Assembly: GCA_022605955.1 (NCBI GenBank)
Contig: JAKCOZ010000614.1
Coordinates: forward strand, 47,369 to 111,368
DNA length: 64,000 bases
Origin: Rallus limicola
Lineage: Eukaryota > Chordata > Aves > Gruiformes > Rallidae
Reading direction: 5' to 3'
The notes under the pieces: generated by a model
Seen by the model: only the letters and a program-made list of their open reading frames with translations
Told to the model about the DNA's origin: nothing
Database searches by the model: none
Made by a program: the position numbers and the translations under genes
Shown: positions 21,856 through 33,536 of the stretch, in pieces
Layout: the number at the start of each line of letters is the position of its first letter
Numbering within the stretch: position 1 is the stretch's first letter

Positions 21856-24800
21856 GTGCTTTTCTTGGCCCTAGCAGACTGCAGTTCAAAACATGCTAAA
21901 CGTCCAGCAATAACTCCCAAAGTAAAGAAGCTAGGCCTGAAAGGCATAGCTTGTCTGAAACCTCCTGACAGGACACACGAGCAGACCCTGTCACTTTGGC
22001 TCTCAGCCTTTTCCTTTGCCTGGAAAGAGGGAACATGCCTGGAACCTCCTACGGTGCTTTTCTCGGCCCTAGCAGACTGCAGTTCAAAACATGCTAAACG
22101 TCCAGCAATAACTCCCAAAGTAAAGAAGCTAGGCCTGAAAGGCATAGCTTGTCTGAAACCTCCTAACAGGACACACGAGCAGACCCTGTCACTTTGGCTC
22201 TCAGCCTTTTCCTTTGCCTGGAAAGAGGGAACATGCCTGGAACCTCCTACGGTGCTTTTCTCGGCCCTAGCAGACTGCAGTTCAAAACATGCTAAACGTC
22301 CAGCAATAACTCCCAAAGTAAAGAAGCTAGGCCTGAAAGGCATAGCTCGTCTGAAACCTCCTAACAGGACACACGAGCAGACCCTGTCACTTTGGCTCTC
22401 AGCCTTTTCCTTTGCCTGGAAAGAGGGAACATGCCTGGAACCTCCTACGGTGCTTTTCTCGGCCCTAGCAGACTGCAGGTCACAACATGCTAAATGTCCA
22501 GCAATAACTCCCAAAGTAAAGAAGCTAGGCCTGAAAGGCATAGCTTGTCTGAAACCTCCTAACAGGACACACGAGCAGACCCTGTCACTTTGGCTCTCAG
22601 CCTTTTCCTTTGCCTGGAAAGAGGGAACATGCCTGGAACCTCCTACGGTGCTTTTCTCGGCCCTAGCAGACTGCAGTTCAAAACATGCTAAACGTCCAGC
22701 AATAACTCCCAAAGTAAAGAAGCTAGGCCTGAAAGGCATAGCTTGTCTGAAACCTCCTAACAGGACACACGAGCAGACCCTGTCACTTTGGCTCTCAGCC
22801 TTTTCCTTTGCCTGGAAAGAGGGAACATGCCTGGAACCTCCTACGGTGCTTTTCTCGGCCCTAGCAGACTGCAGTTCAAAACATGCTAAACGTCCAGCAA
22901 TAACTCCCAAAGTAAAGAAGCTAGGCCTGAAAGGCATAGCTTGTCTGAAACCTCCTAACAGGACACACGAGCAGACCCTGTCACTTTGGCTCTCAGCCTT
23001 TTCCTTTGCCTGGAAAGAGGGAACATGCCTGGAACCTCCTACGGTGCTTTTCTCGGCCCTAGCAGACTGCAGTTCAAAACATGCTAAACGTCCAGCAATA
23101 ACTCCCAAAGTAAAGAAGCTAGGCCTGAAAGGCATAGCTTGTCTGAAACCTCCTAACAGGACACACGAGCAGACCCTGTCACTTTGGCTCTCAGCCTTTT
23201 CCTTTGCCTGGAAAGAGGGAACATGCCTGAAACCTCCTAAGGTGCTTTTCTCGGCCCTAGCAGACTGCAGTTCAAAACATGCTAAACGTCCAGCAATAAC
23301 TCCCAAAGTAAAGAAGCTAGGCCTGAAAGGCATAGCTCGTCTGAAACCTCCTAACAGGACACACGAGCAGACCCTGTCACTTTGGCTCTCAGCCTTTTCC
23401 TTTGCCTGGAAAGAGGGAACATGCCTGGAACCTCCTACGGTGCTTTTCTCGGCCCTAGCAGACTGCAGTTCAAAACATGCTAAACGTCCAGCAATAACTC
23501 CCAAAGTAAAGAAGCTAGGCCTGAAAGGCATAGCTCGTCTGAAACCCCCTAACAGGACACACGAGCAGACCCTGTCACTTTGGCTCTCAGCCTTTTCCTT
23601 TGCCTGGAAAGAGGGAACATGCCTGGAACCTCCTACGGTGCTTTTCTCGGCCCTAGCAGACTGCAGTTCAAAACATGCTAAACGTCCAGCAATAACTCCC
23701 AAAGTAAAGAAGCTAGGCCTGAAAGGCATAGCTTGTCTGAAACCTCCTAACAGGACACACGAGCAGACCCTGTCACTTTGGCTCTCAGCCTTTTCCTTTG
23801 CCTGGAAAGAGGGAACATGCCTGGAACCTCCTACGGTGCTTTTCTCGGCCCTAGCAGACTGTAGTTCAAAACATGCTAAACGTCCAGCAATAACTCCCAA
23901 AGTAAAGAAGCTAGGCCTGAAAGGCATAGCTTGTCTGAAACCCCCTAACAGGACACACGAGCAGCCCCTGTCACTTTGGCTCTCAGCCTTTTCCTTTGCC
24001 TGGAAAGAGGGAACATGCCTGGAACCTCCTACGGTGCTTTTCTCGGCCCTAGCAGACTGCAGTTCAAAACATGCTAAACGTCCAGCAATAACTCCCAAAG
24101 TAAAGAAGCTAGGCCTGAAAGGCATAGCTTGTCTGAAACCTCCTAACAGGACACACGAGCAGACCCTGTCACTTTGGCTCTCAGCCTTTTCCTTTGCCTG
24201 GAAAGAGGGAACATGCCTGGAACCTCCTACGATGCTTTTCTCGGCCCTAGCAGACTGCAGTTCAAAACATGCTAAACGTCCAGCAATAACACCCAAAGTA
24301 AAGAAGCTAGGCCTGAAAGGCATAGCTCGTCTGAAACCTCCTAACAGGACACACGAGCAGACCCTGTCACTTTGGCTCTCAGCCTTTTCCTTTGCCTGGA
24401 AAGAGGGAACATGCCTGGAACCTCCTACGGTGCTTTTCTCGGCCCTAGCAGACTGCAGTTCAAAACATGCTAAACGTCCAGCAATAACTCCCAAAGTAAA
24501 GAAGCTAGGCCTGAAAGGCATAGCTCGTCTGAAACCTCCTAACAGGACACACGAGCAGACCCTGTCACTTTGGCTCTCAGCCTTTTCCTTTGCCTGGAAA
24601 GAGGGAACATGCCTGGAACCTCCTACGGTGCTTTTCTCGGCCCTAGCAGACTGCAGTTCAAAACATGCTAAACGTCCAGCAATAACTCCCAAAGTAAAGA
24701 AGCTAGGCCTGAAAGGCATAGCTTGTCTGAAACCTCCTAACAGGACACACGAGCAGACCCTGTCACTTTGGCTCTCAGCCTTTTCCTTTGCCTGGAAAGA

Positions 24801-27003
24801 GGGAACATGCCTGGAACCTCCTACGGTGCTTTTCTCGGCCCTAGCAGACTGCAGTTCAAAACATGCTAAACGTCCAGCAATAACTCCCAAAGTAAAGAAG
24901 CTAGGCCTGAAAGGCATAGCTTGTCTGAAACCCCCTAACAGGACACACGAGCAGCCCCTGTCACTTTGGCTCTCAGCCTTTTCCTTTGCCTGGAAAGAGG
25001 GAACATGCCTGGAACCTCCTACGGTGCTTTTCTCGGCCCTAGCAGACTGCAGGTCACAACATGCTAAACGTCCAGCAATAACTCCCAAAGTAAAGAAGCT
25101 AGGCCTGAAAGGCATAGCTTGTCTGAAACCTCCTAACAGGACACACGAGCAGACCCTGTCACTTTGGCTCTCAGCCTTTTCCTTTGCCTGGAAAGAGGGA
25201 ACATGCCTGGAACCTCCTACGGTGCTTTTCTCGGCCCTAGCAGACTGCAGTTCAAAACATGCTAAACGTCCAGCAATAACTCCCAAAGTAAAGAAGCGAG
25301 GCCTGAAAGGCATAGCTTGTCTGAAACCCCCTAACAGGACACACGAGCAGACCCTGTCACTTTGGCTCTCAGCCTTTTCCTTTGCCTGGAAAGAGGGAAC
25401 ATGCCTGGAACCTCCTACGGTGCTTTTCTCGGCCCTAGCAGACTGCAGGTCACAACATGCTAAACGTCCAGCAATAACTCCCAAAGTAAAGAAGCTAGGC
25501 CTGAAAGGCATAGCTTGTCTGAAACCTCCTAACAGGACACACGAGCAGACCCTGTCACTTTGGCTCTCAGCCTTTTCCTTTGCCTGGAAAGAGGGAACAT
25601 GCCTGGAACCTCCTACGGTGCTTTTCTCGGCCCTAGCAGACTGCAGTTCAAAACATGCTAAACGTCCAGCAATAACTCCCAAAGTAAAGAAGCTAGGCCT
25701 GAAAGGCATAGCTTGTCTGAAACCTCCTAACAAGACACACGAGCAGACCCTGTCACTTTGGCTCTCAGCCTTTTCCTTTGCCTGGAAAGAGGGAACATGC
25801 CTGGAACCTCCTACGGTGCTTTTCTCGGCCCTAGCAGACTGCAGTTCAAAACATGCTAAACGTCCAGCAATAACTCCCAAAGTAAAGAAGCTAGGACTGA
25901 AAGGCATAGCTTGTCTGAAACCTCCTAACAGGACACACGAGCAGACCCTGTCACTTTGGCTCTCAGCCTTTTCCTTTGCCTGGAAAGAGGGAACATGCCT
26001 GGAACCTCCTACGGTGCTTTTCTCGGCCCTAGCAGACTGCAGTTCAAAACATGCTAAACGTCCAGCAATAACTCCCAAAGTAAAGAAGCTAGGCCTGAAA
26101 GGCATAGCTCGTCTGAAACCTCCTAACAGGACACACGAGCAGACCCTGTCACTTTGGCTCTCAGCCTTTTCCTTTGCCTGGAAAGAGGGAACATGCCTGG
26201 AACCTCCTACGGTGCTTTTCTCGGCCCTAGCAGACTGCAGGTCACAACATGCTAAACGTCCAGCAATAACTCCCAAAGTAAAGAAGCTAGGCCTGAAAGG
26301 CATAGCTTGTCTGAAACCTCCTAACAGGACACACGAGCAGACCCTGTCACTTTGGCTCTCAGCCTTTTCCTTTGCCTGGAAAGAGGGAACATGCCTGGAA
26401 CCTCCTACGGTGCTTTTCTCGGCCCTAGCAGACTGCAGTTCAAAACATGCTAAACGTCCAGCAATAACTCCCAAAGTAAAGAAGCTAGGCCTGAAAGGCA
26501 TAGCTTGTCTGAAACCTCCTAACAGGACACACGAGCAGACCCTGTCACTTTGGCTCTCAGCCTTTTCCTTTGCCTGGAAAGAGGGAACATGCCTGGAACC
26601 TCCTACGGTGCTTTTCTCGGCCCTAGCAGACTGCAGTTCAAAACATGCTAAACGTCCAGCAATAACTCCCAAAGTAAAGAAGCTAGGCCTGAAAGGCATA
26701 GCTTGTCTGAAACCTCCTAACAGGACACACGAGCAGACCCTGTCACTTTGGCTCTCAGCCTTTTCCTTTGCCTGGAAAGAGGGAACATGCCTGGAACCTC
26801 CTACGGTGCTTTTCTCGGCCCTAGCAGACTGCAGTTCAAAACATGCTAAACGTCCAGCAATAACTCCCAAAGTAAAGAAGCTAGGCCTGAAAGGCATAGC
26901 TTGTCTGAAACCTCCTAACAGGACACACGAGCAGACCCTGTCACTTTGGCTCTGAGCCTTTTCCTTTGCCTGGAAAGAGGGAACATGCCTGGAACCTCCT
27001 ACG
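21856..27003. repeat. Block C3 (26 monomers), third partial copy of the left-domain block
   Basis: From about 23,044 the marker order matches C2 and then C1: GAAACCTCCTAAGG (23,229), two GCTCGT units, an AGCAGCCCC unit, TACGATG (24,228) with ACACCC, another AGCAGCCCC unit, AAGCGAGG (25,296), ACAAGACAC (25,731), CTAGGACTG (25,891), a GGTCACAAC unit and finally CTCTGAGCC (26,954). C2-to-C3 offsets are 40 units around 16.3/24.2 kb and 42 units around 17.6/25.9 kb, so copies differ by whole-monomer gains or losses. The first units (21,856-23,043) do not follow C1 or C2 order; one has TAAATGTCC (22,490) and is probably a recombined segment. One unit (23,836) has lost the CTGCAG site (ACTGTAG). Confidence 0.8.
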
Positions 27004-30000
27004 GTGCTTTTCTCGGCCCTAGCAGACTGCAGTTCAAAACATGCTAAACGTCCAGCAATAACTCCCAAAGTAAAGAAGCTAGGCCTGAAAGGCATAGCTT
27101 GTCTGAAACCTCCTAACAGGACACACGAGCAGACCCTGTCACTTTGGCTCTCAGCCTTTTCCTTTGCCTGGAAAGAGGGAACATGCCTGGAACCTCCTAC
27201 GGTGCTTTTCTCGGCCCTAGCAGACTGCAGTTCAAAACATGCTAAACGAACAGCAATAACTCCCAAAGTAAAGAAGCTAGGCCTGAAAGGCATAGCTTGT
27301 CTGAAACCTCCTAACAGGACACACGAGCAGACCCTGTCACTTTGGCTCTCAGCCTTTTCCTTTGCCTGGAAAGAGGGAACATGCCTGGAACCTCCTACGG
27401 TGCTTTTCTCGGCCCTAGCAGACTGCAGTTCAAAACATGCTAAACGTCCAGCAATAACTCCCAAAGTAAAGAAGCTAGGCCTGAAAGGCATAGCTCGTCT
27501 GAAACCTCCTAACAGGACACACGAGCAGACCCTGTCACTTTGGCTCTCAGCCTTTTCCTTTGCCTGGAAAGAGGGAACATGCCTGGAACCTCCTACGGTG
27601 CTTTTCTCGGCCCTAGCAGACTGCAGTTAAAAACATGCTAAACGTCCAGCAATAACTCCCAAAGTAAAGAAGCTAGGCCTGAAAGGCATAGGTTGTCTGA
27701 AACCTCCTAACAGGACACACGAGCAGACCCTGTCACTTTGGCTCTCAGCCTTTTCCTTTGCCTGGAAAGAGGGAACATGCCTGGAACCTCCTACGGTGCT
27801 TTTCTCGGCCCTAGCAGACTGCAGTTCAAAACATGCTAAACGTCCAGCAATAACTCCCAAAGTAAAGAAGCTAGGCCTGAAAGGCATAGCTCGTCTGAAA
27901 CCTCCTAACAGGACACACGAGCAGACCCTGTCACTTTGGCTCTCAGCCTTTTCCTTTGCCTGGAAAGAGGGAACATGCCTGGAACCTCCTACGGTGCTTT
28001 TCTCGGCCCTAGCAGACTGCAGTTCAAAACATGCTAAACGTCCAGCAATAACTCCCAAAGTAAAGAAGCTAGGCCTGAAAGGCATAGCTTGTCTGAAACC
28101 TCCTAACAGGACACACGAGCAGACCCTGTCACTTTGGCTCTCAGCCTTTTCCTTTGCCTGGAAAGAGGGAACATGCCTGGAACCTCCTACGGTGCTTTTC
28201 TCGGCCCTAGCAGACTGCAGTTCAAAACATGCTAAACGTCCAGCAATAACTCCCAAAGTAAAGAAGCTAGGCCTGAAAGGCATAGCTTGTCTGAAACCTC
28301 CTGACAGGACACACGAGCAGACCCTGTCACTTTGGCTCTCAGCCTTTTCCTTTGCCTGGAAAGAGGGAACATGCCTGGAACCTCCTACGGTGCTTTTCTC
28401 GGCCCTAGCAGACTGCAGTTCAAAACATGCTAAACGTCCAGCAATAACTCCCAAAGTAAAGAAGCTAGGCCTGAAAGGCATAGCTTGTCTGAAACCTCCT
28501 AACAGGACACACGAGCAGACCCTGTCACTTTGGCTCTCAGCCTTTTCCTTTGCCTGGAAAGAGGGAACATGCCTGGAACCTCCTACGGTGCTTTTCTCGG
28601 CCCTAGCAGACTGCAGTTCAAAACATGCTAAACGTCCAGCAATAACTCCCAAAGTAAAGAAGCTAGGCCTGAAAGGCATAGCTTGTCTGAAACCTCCTAA
28701 CAGGACACACGAGCAGACCCTGTCACTTTGGCTCTCAGCCTTTTCCTTTGCCTGGAAAGAGGGAACATGCCTGGAACCTCCTACGGTGCTTTTCTCGGCC
28801 CTAGCAGACTGCAGTTCAAAACATGCTAAACGTCCAGCAATAACTCCCAAAGTAAAGAAGCTAGGCCTGAAAGGCATAGCTCGTCTGAAACCTCCTAACA
28901 GGACACACGAGCAGACCCTGTCACTTTGGCTCTCAGCCTTTTCCTTTGCCTGGAAAGAGGGAACATGCCTGGAACCTCCTACGGTGCTTTTCTCGGCCCT
29001 AGCAGACTGCAGGTCACAACATGCTAAACGTCCAGCAATAACTCCCAAAGTAAAGAAGCTAGGCCTGAAAGGCATAGCTTGTCTGAAACCTCCTAACAGG
29101 ACACACGAGCAGACCCTGTCACTTTGGCTCTCAGCCTTTTCCTTTGCCTGGAAAGAGGGAACATGCCTGGAACCTCCTACGGTGCTTTTCTCGGCCCTAG
29201 CAGACTGCAGTTCAAAACATGCTAAACGTCCAGCAATAACTCCCAAAGTAAAGAAGCTAGGCCTGAAAGGCATAGCTCGTCTGAAACCTCCTAACAGGAC
29301 ACACGAGCAGACCCTGTCACTTTGGCTCTCAGCCTTTTCCTTTGCCTGGAAAGAGGGAACATGCCTGGAACCTCCTAAGGTGCTTTTCTCGGCCCTAGCA
29401 GACTGCAGTTCAAAACATGCTAAACGTCCAGCAATAACTCCCAAAGTAAAGAAGCTAGGCCTGAAAGGCATAGCTCGTCTGAAACCTCCTAACAGGACAC
29501 ACGAGCAGACCCTGTCACTTTGGCTCTCAGCCTTTTCCTTTGCCTGGAAAGAGGGAACATGCCTGGAACCTCCTACGGTGCTTTTCTCGGCCCTAGCAGA
29601 CTGCAGGTCACAACATGCTAAATGTCCAGCAATAACTCCCAAAGTAAAGAAGCTAGGCCTGAAAGGCATAGCTTGTCTGAAACCTCCTAACAGGACACAC
29701 GAGCAGACCCTGTCACTTTGGCTCTCAGCCTTTTCCTTTGCCTGGAAAGAGGGAACATGCCTGGAACCTCCTACGGTGCTTTTCTCGGCCCTAGCAGACT
29801 GCAGTTCAAAACATGCTAAACGTCCAGCAATAACTCCCAAAGTAAAGAAGCTAGGCCTGAAAGGCATAGCTTGTCTGAAACTTCCTAACAGGACACACGA
29901 GCAGACCCTGTCACTTTGGCTCTCAGCCTTTTCCTTTGCCTGGAAAGAGGGAACATGCCTGGAACCTCCTACGGTGCTTTTCTCGGCCCTAGCAGACTGC

Positions 30001-33000
30001 AGTTCAAAACATGCTAAACGTCCAGCAATAACTCCCAAAGTAAAGAAGCTAGGCCTGAAAGGCATAGCTTGTCTGAAACCTCCTAACAGGACACACGAGC
30101 AGACCCTGTCACTTTGGCTCTCAGCCTTTTCCTTTGCCTGGAAAGAGGGAACATGCCTGGAACCTCCTACGGTGCTTTTCTCGGCCCTAGCAGACTGCAG
30201 TTCAAAACATGCTAAACGTCCAGCAATAACTCCCAAAGTAAAGAAGCTAGGCCTGAAAGGCATAGCTTGTCTGAAACCTCCTGACAGGACACACGAGCAG
30301 ACCCTGTCACTTTGGCTCTCAGCCTTTTCCTTTGCCTGGAAAGAGGGAACATGCCTGGAACCTCCTACGGTGCTTTTCTCGGCCCTAGCAGACTGCAGTT
30401 AAAACATGCTAAACGTCCAGCAATAACTCCCAAAGTAAAGAAGCTAGGCCTGAAAGGCATAGCTTGTCTGAAACCTCCTAACAGGACACACGAGCAGACC
30501 CTGTCACTTTGGCTCTCAGCCTTTTCCTTTGCCTGGAAAGAGGGAACATGCCTGGAACCTCCTACGGTGCTTTTCTCGGCCCTAGCAGACTGCAGTTCAA
30601 AACATGCTAAACGTCCAGCAATAACTCCCAAAGTAAAGAAGCTAGGCCTGAAAGGCATAGCTCGTCTGAAACCTCCTAACAGGACACACGAGCAGACCCT
30701 GTCACTTTGGCTCTCAGCCTTTTCCTTTGCCTGGAAAGAGGGAACATGCCTGGAACCTCCTACGGTGCTTTTCTCGGCCCTAGCAGACTGCAGTTCAAAA
30801 CATGCTAAACGTCCAGCAATAACTCCCAAAGTAAAGAAGCTAGGCCTGAAAGGCATAGCTCGTCTGAAACCTCCTAACAGGACACACGAGCAGACCCTGT
30901 CACTTTGGCTCTCAGCCTTTTCCTTTGCCTGGAAAGAGGGAACATGCCTGGAACCTCCTACGGTGCTTTTCTCGGCCCTAGCAGACTGCAGGTCACAACA
31001 TGCTAAACGTCCAGCAATAACTCCCAAAGTAAAGAAGCTAGGCCTGAAAGGCATAGCTTGTCTGAAACCTCCTAACAGGACACACGAGCAGACCCTGTCA
31101 CTTTGGCTCTCAGCCTTTTCCTTTGCCTGGAAAGAGGGAACATGCCTGGAACCTCCTACGGTGCTTTTCTCGGCCCTAGCAGACTGCAGTTCAAAACATG
31201 CTAAACGTCCAGCAATAACTCCCAAAGTAAAGAAGCTAGGCCTGAAAGGCATAGCTCGTCTGAAACCTCCTAACAGGACACACGAGCAGACCCTGTCACT
31301 TTGGCTCTCAGCCTTTTCCTTTGCCTGGAAAGAGGGAACATGCCTGGAACCTCCTACGGTGCTTTTCTCGGCCCTAGCAGACTGCAGGTCAAAACATGCT
31401 AAACGACCAGCAATAACTCCCAAAGTAAAGAAGCTAGGCCTGAAAAGCATAGCTTGTCTGAAACCTCCTAACAGGACACACGAGCAGACCCTGTCACTTT
31501 GGCTCTCAGCCTTTTCCTTTTCCTGGAAAGAGGGAACATGCCTGGAACCTCCTACGGTGCTTTTCTCGGCCCTAGCAGACTGCAGTTCAAAACATGCTAA
31601 ACGTCCAGCAATAACTCCCAAAGAAAAGAAGCTAGGCCTGAAAGGCATAGCTTGTCTGAAACCTCCTAACAGGACACACGAGCAGACCCTGTCACTTTGG
31701 CTCTCAGCCTTTTCCTTTGCCTGGAAAGAGGGAACATGCCTGGAACCTCCTACGGTGCTTTTCTCGGCCCTAGCAGACTGCAGGTCACAACATGCTAAAC
31801 TTCCAGCAATAACTCCCAAAGTAAAGAAGCTAGGCCTGAAAGGCATAGCTCGTCTGAAACCTCCTAACAGGACACACGAGCAGACCCTGTCACTTTGGCT
31901 CTCAGCCTTTTCCTTTGCCTGGAAAGAGGGAACATGCCTGGAACCTCCTACGGTGCTTTTCTCGGCCCTAGCAGACTGCAGTTCAAAACATGCTAAACGT
32001 CCAGCAATAACTCCCAAAGTAAAGAAGCTAGGCCTGAAAGGCATAGCTCGTCTGAAACCTCCTAACAGGACACACGAGCAGACCCTGTCACTTTGGCTCT
32101 CAGCCTTTTCCTTTGCCTGGAAAGAGGGAACATGCCTGGAACCTCCTACGGTGCTTTTCTCGGCCCTAGCAGACTGCAGTTCAAAACATGCTAAACGTCC
32201 AGCAATAACTCCCAAAGTAAAGAAGCTTGGCCTGAAAGGCATAGCTTGTCTGAAACCTCCTAACAGGACACACAAGCAGACCCTGTCACTTTGGCTCTCA
32301 GCCTTTTCCTTTGCCTGGAAAGAGGGAACATGCCTGGAACCTCCTACGGTGCTTTTCTCGGCCCTAGCAGACTGCAGTTCAAAACATGCTAAACGTCCAG
32401 CAATAACTCCCAAAGAAAAGAAGCTATGCCTGAAAGGCATAGCTTGTCTGAAACCTCCTTACAGGACACACGAGCAGACCCTGTCACTTTGGCTCTCAGC
32501 CTTTTCCTTTGCCTGGAAAGAGGGAACATGCCTGGAACCTCCTACGGTGCTTTTCTCGGCCCTAGCAGACTGCAGTTCAAAACATGCTAAACGTCCAGCA
32601 ATAACTCCCAAAGTAAAGAAGCTAGGCCTGAAAGGCATAGCTCGTCTGAAACCTCCTAACAGGACACACGAGCAGACCCTGTCACTTTGGCTCTCAGCCT
32701 TTTCCTTTGCCTGGAAAGAGGGAACATGCCTGGAACCTCCTACGGTGCTTTTCTCGGCCCTAGCAGACTGCAGTTCAAAACATGCTAAACGTCCAGCAAT
32801 AACTCCCAAAGTAAAGAAGCTAGGCCTGAAAGGCATAGCTCGTCTGAAACCTCCTAACAGGACACACGAGCAGACCCTGTCACTTTGGCTCTCAGCCTTT
32901 TCCTTTGCCTGGAAAGAGGGAACATGCCTGGAACCTCCTACGGTGCTTTTCTCGGCCCTAGCAGACTGCAGTTCAAAACATGCTAATCGAACAGCAATAA

Positions 33001-33536
33001 CTCCCAAAGTAAAGAAGCTAGGCCTGAAAGGCATAGCTTGTCTGAAACCTCCTAACAGGACACACGAGCAGACCCTGTCACTTTGGCTCTCAGCCTTTTC
33101 CTTTGCCTGGAAAGAGGGAACATGCCTGGAACCTCCTACGGTGCTTTTCTCGGCCCTAGCAGACTGCAGGTCACAACATGCTAAACGTCAAGCAATAACT
33201 CCCAAAGTAAAGAAGCTAGGCCTGAAAGGCATAGCTCGTCTGAAACCTCCTAACAGGACACACGAGCAGACCCTGTCACTTTGGCTCTCAGCCTTTTCCT
33301 TTGCCTGGAAAGAGGGAACATGCCTGGAACCTCCTACGGTGCTTTTCTCGGCCCTAGCAGACTGCAGTTCAAAACATGCTAAACGTCCAGCAATAACTCC
33401 CAAAGTAAAGAAGCTAGGCCTGAAAGGCATAGCTTGTCTGAAACCTCCTAACAGGACACACGAGCAGACCCTGTCACTTTGACTCTCAGCCTTTTCCTTT
33501 GCCTGGAAAGAGGGAACATGCCTGGAACCTCCTACG
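27004..33536. repeat. Transition zone between left and right satellite domains (33 monomers)
   Basis: These units lack the left-domain markers (AGCAGCCCC, TACGATG, ACACCC, CTCTGAGCC) and introduce variants that recur to the right: AAACGAACAGC at 27,245, GGTCAAAAC from 31,387 and GTCAAGC at 33,187. A CCTCCTGACAGG unit recurs 10 units apart (28,192 and 30,172). A single-base deletion lies at about 30,400 (CAGTTAAAACATG). Units between 31,359 and 33,140 carry many private substitutions. At 33,481 a TGG-to-TGA-type change (TTTGACTCTC) begins a series that also ends the next two blocks. Confidence 0.7.
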
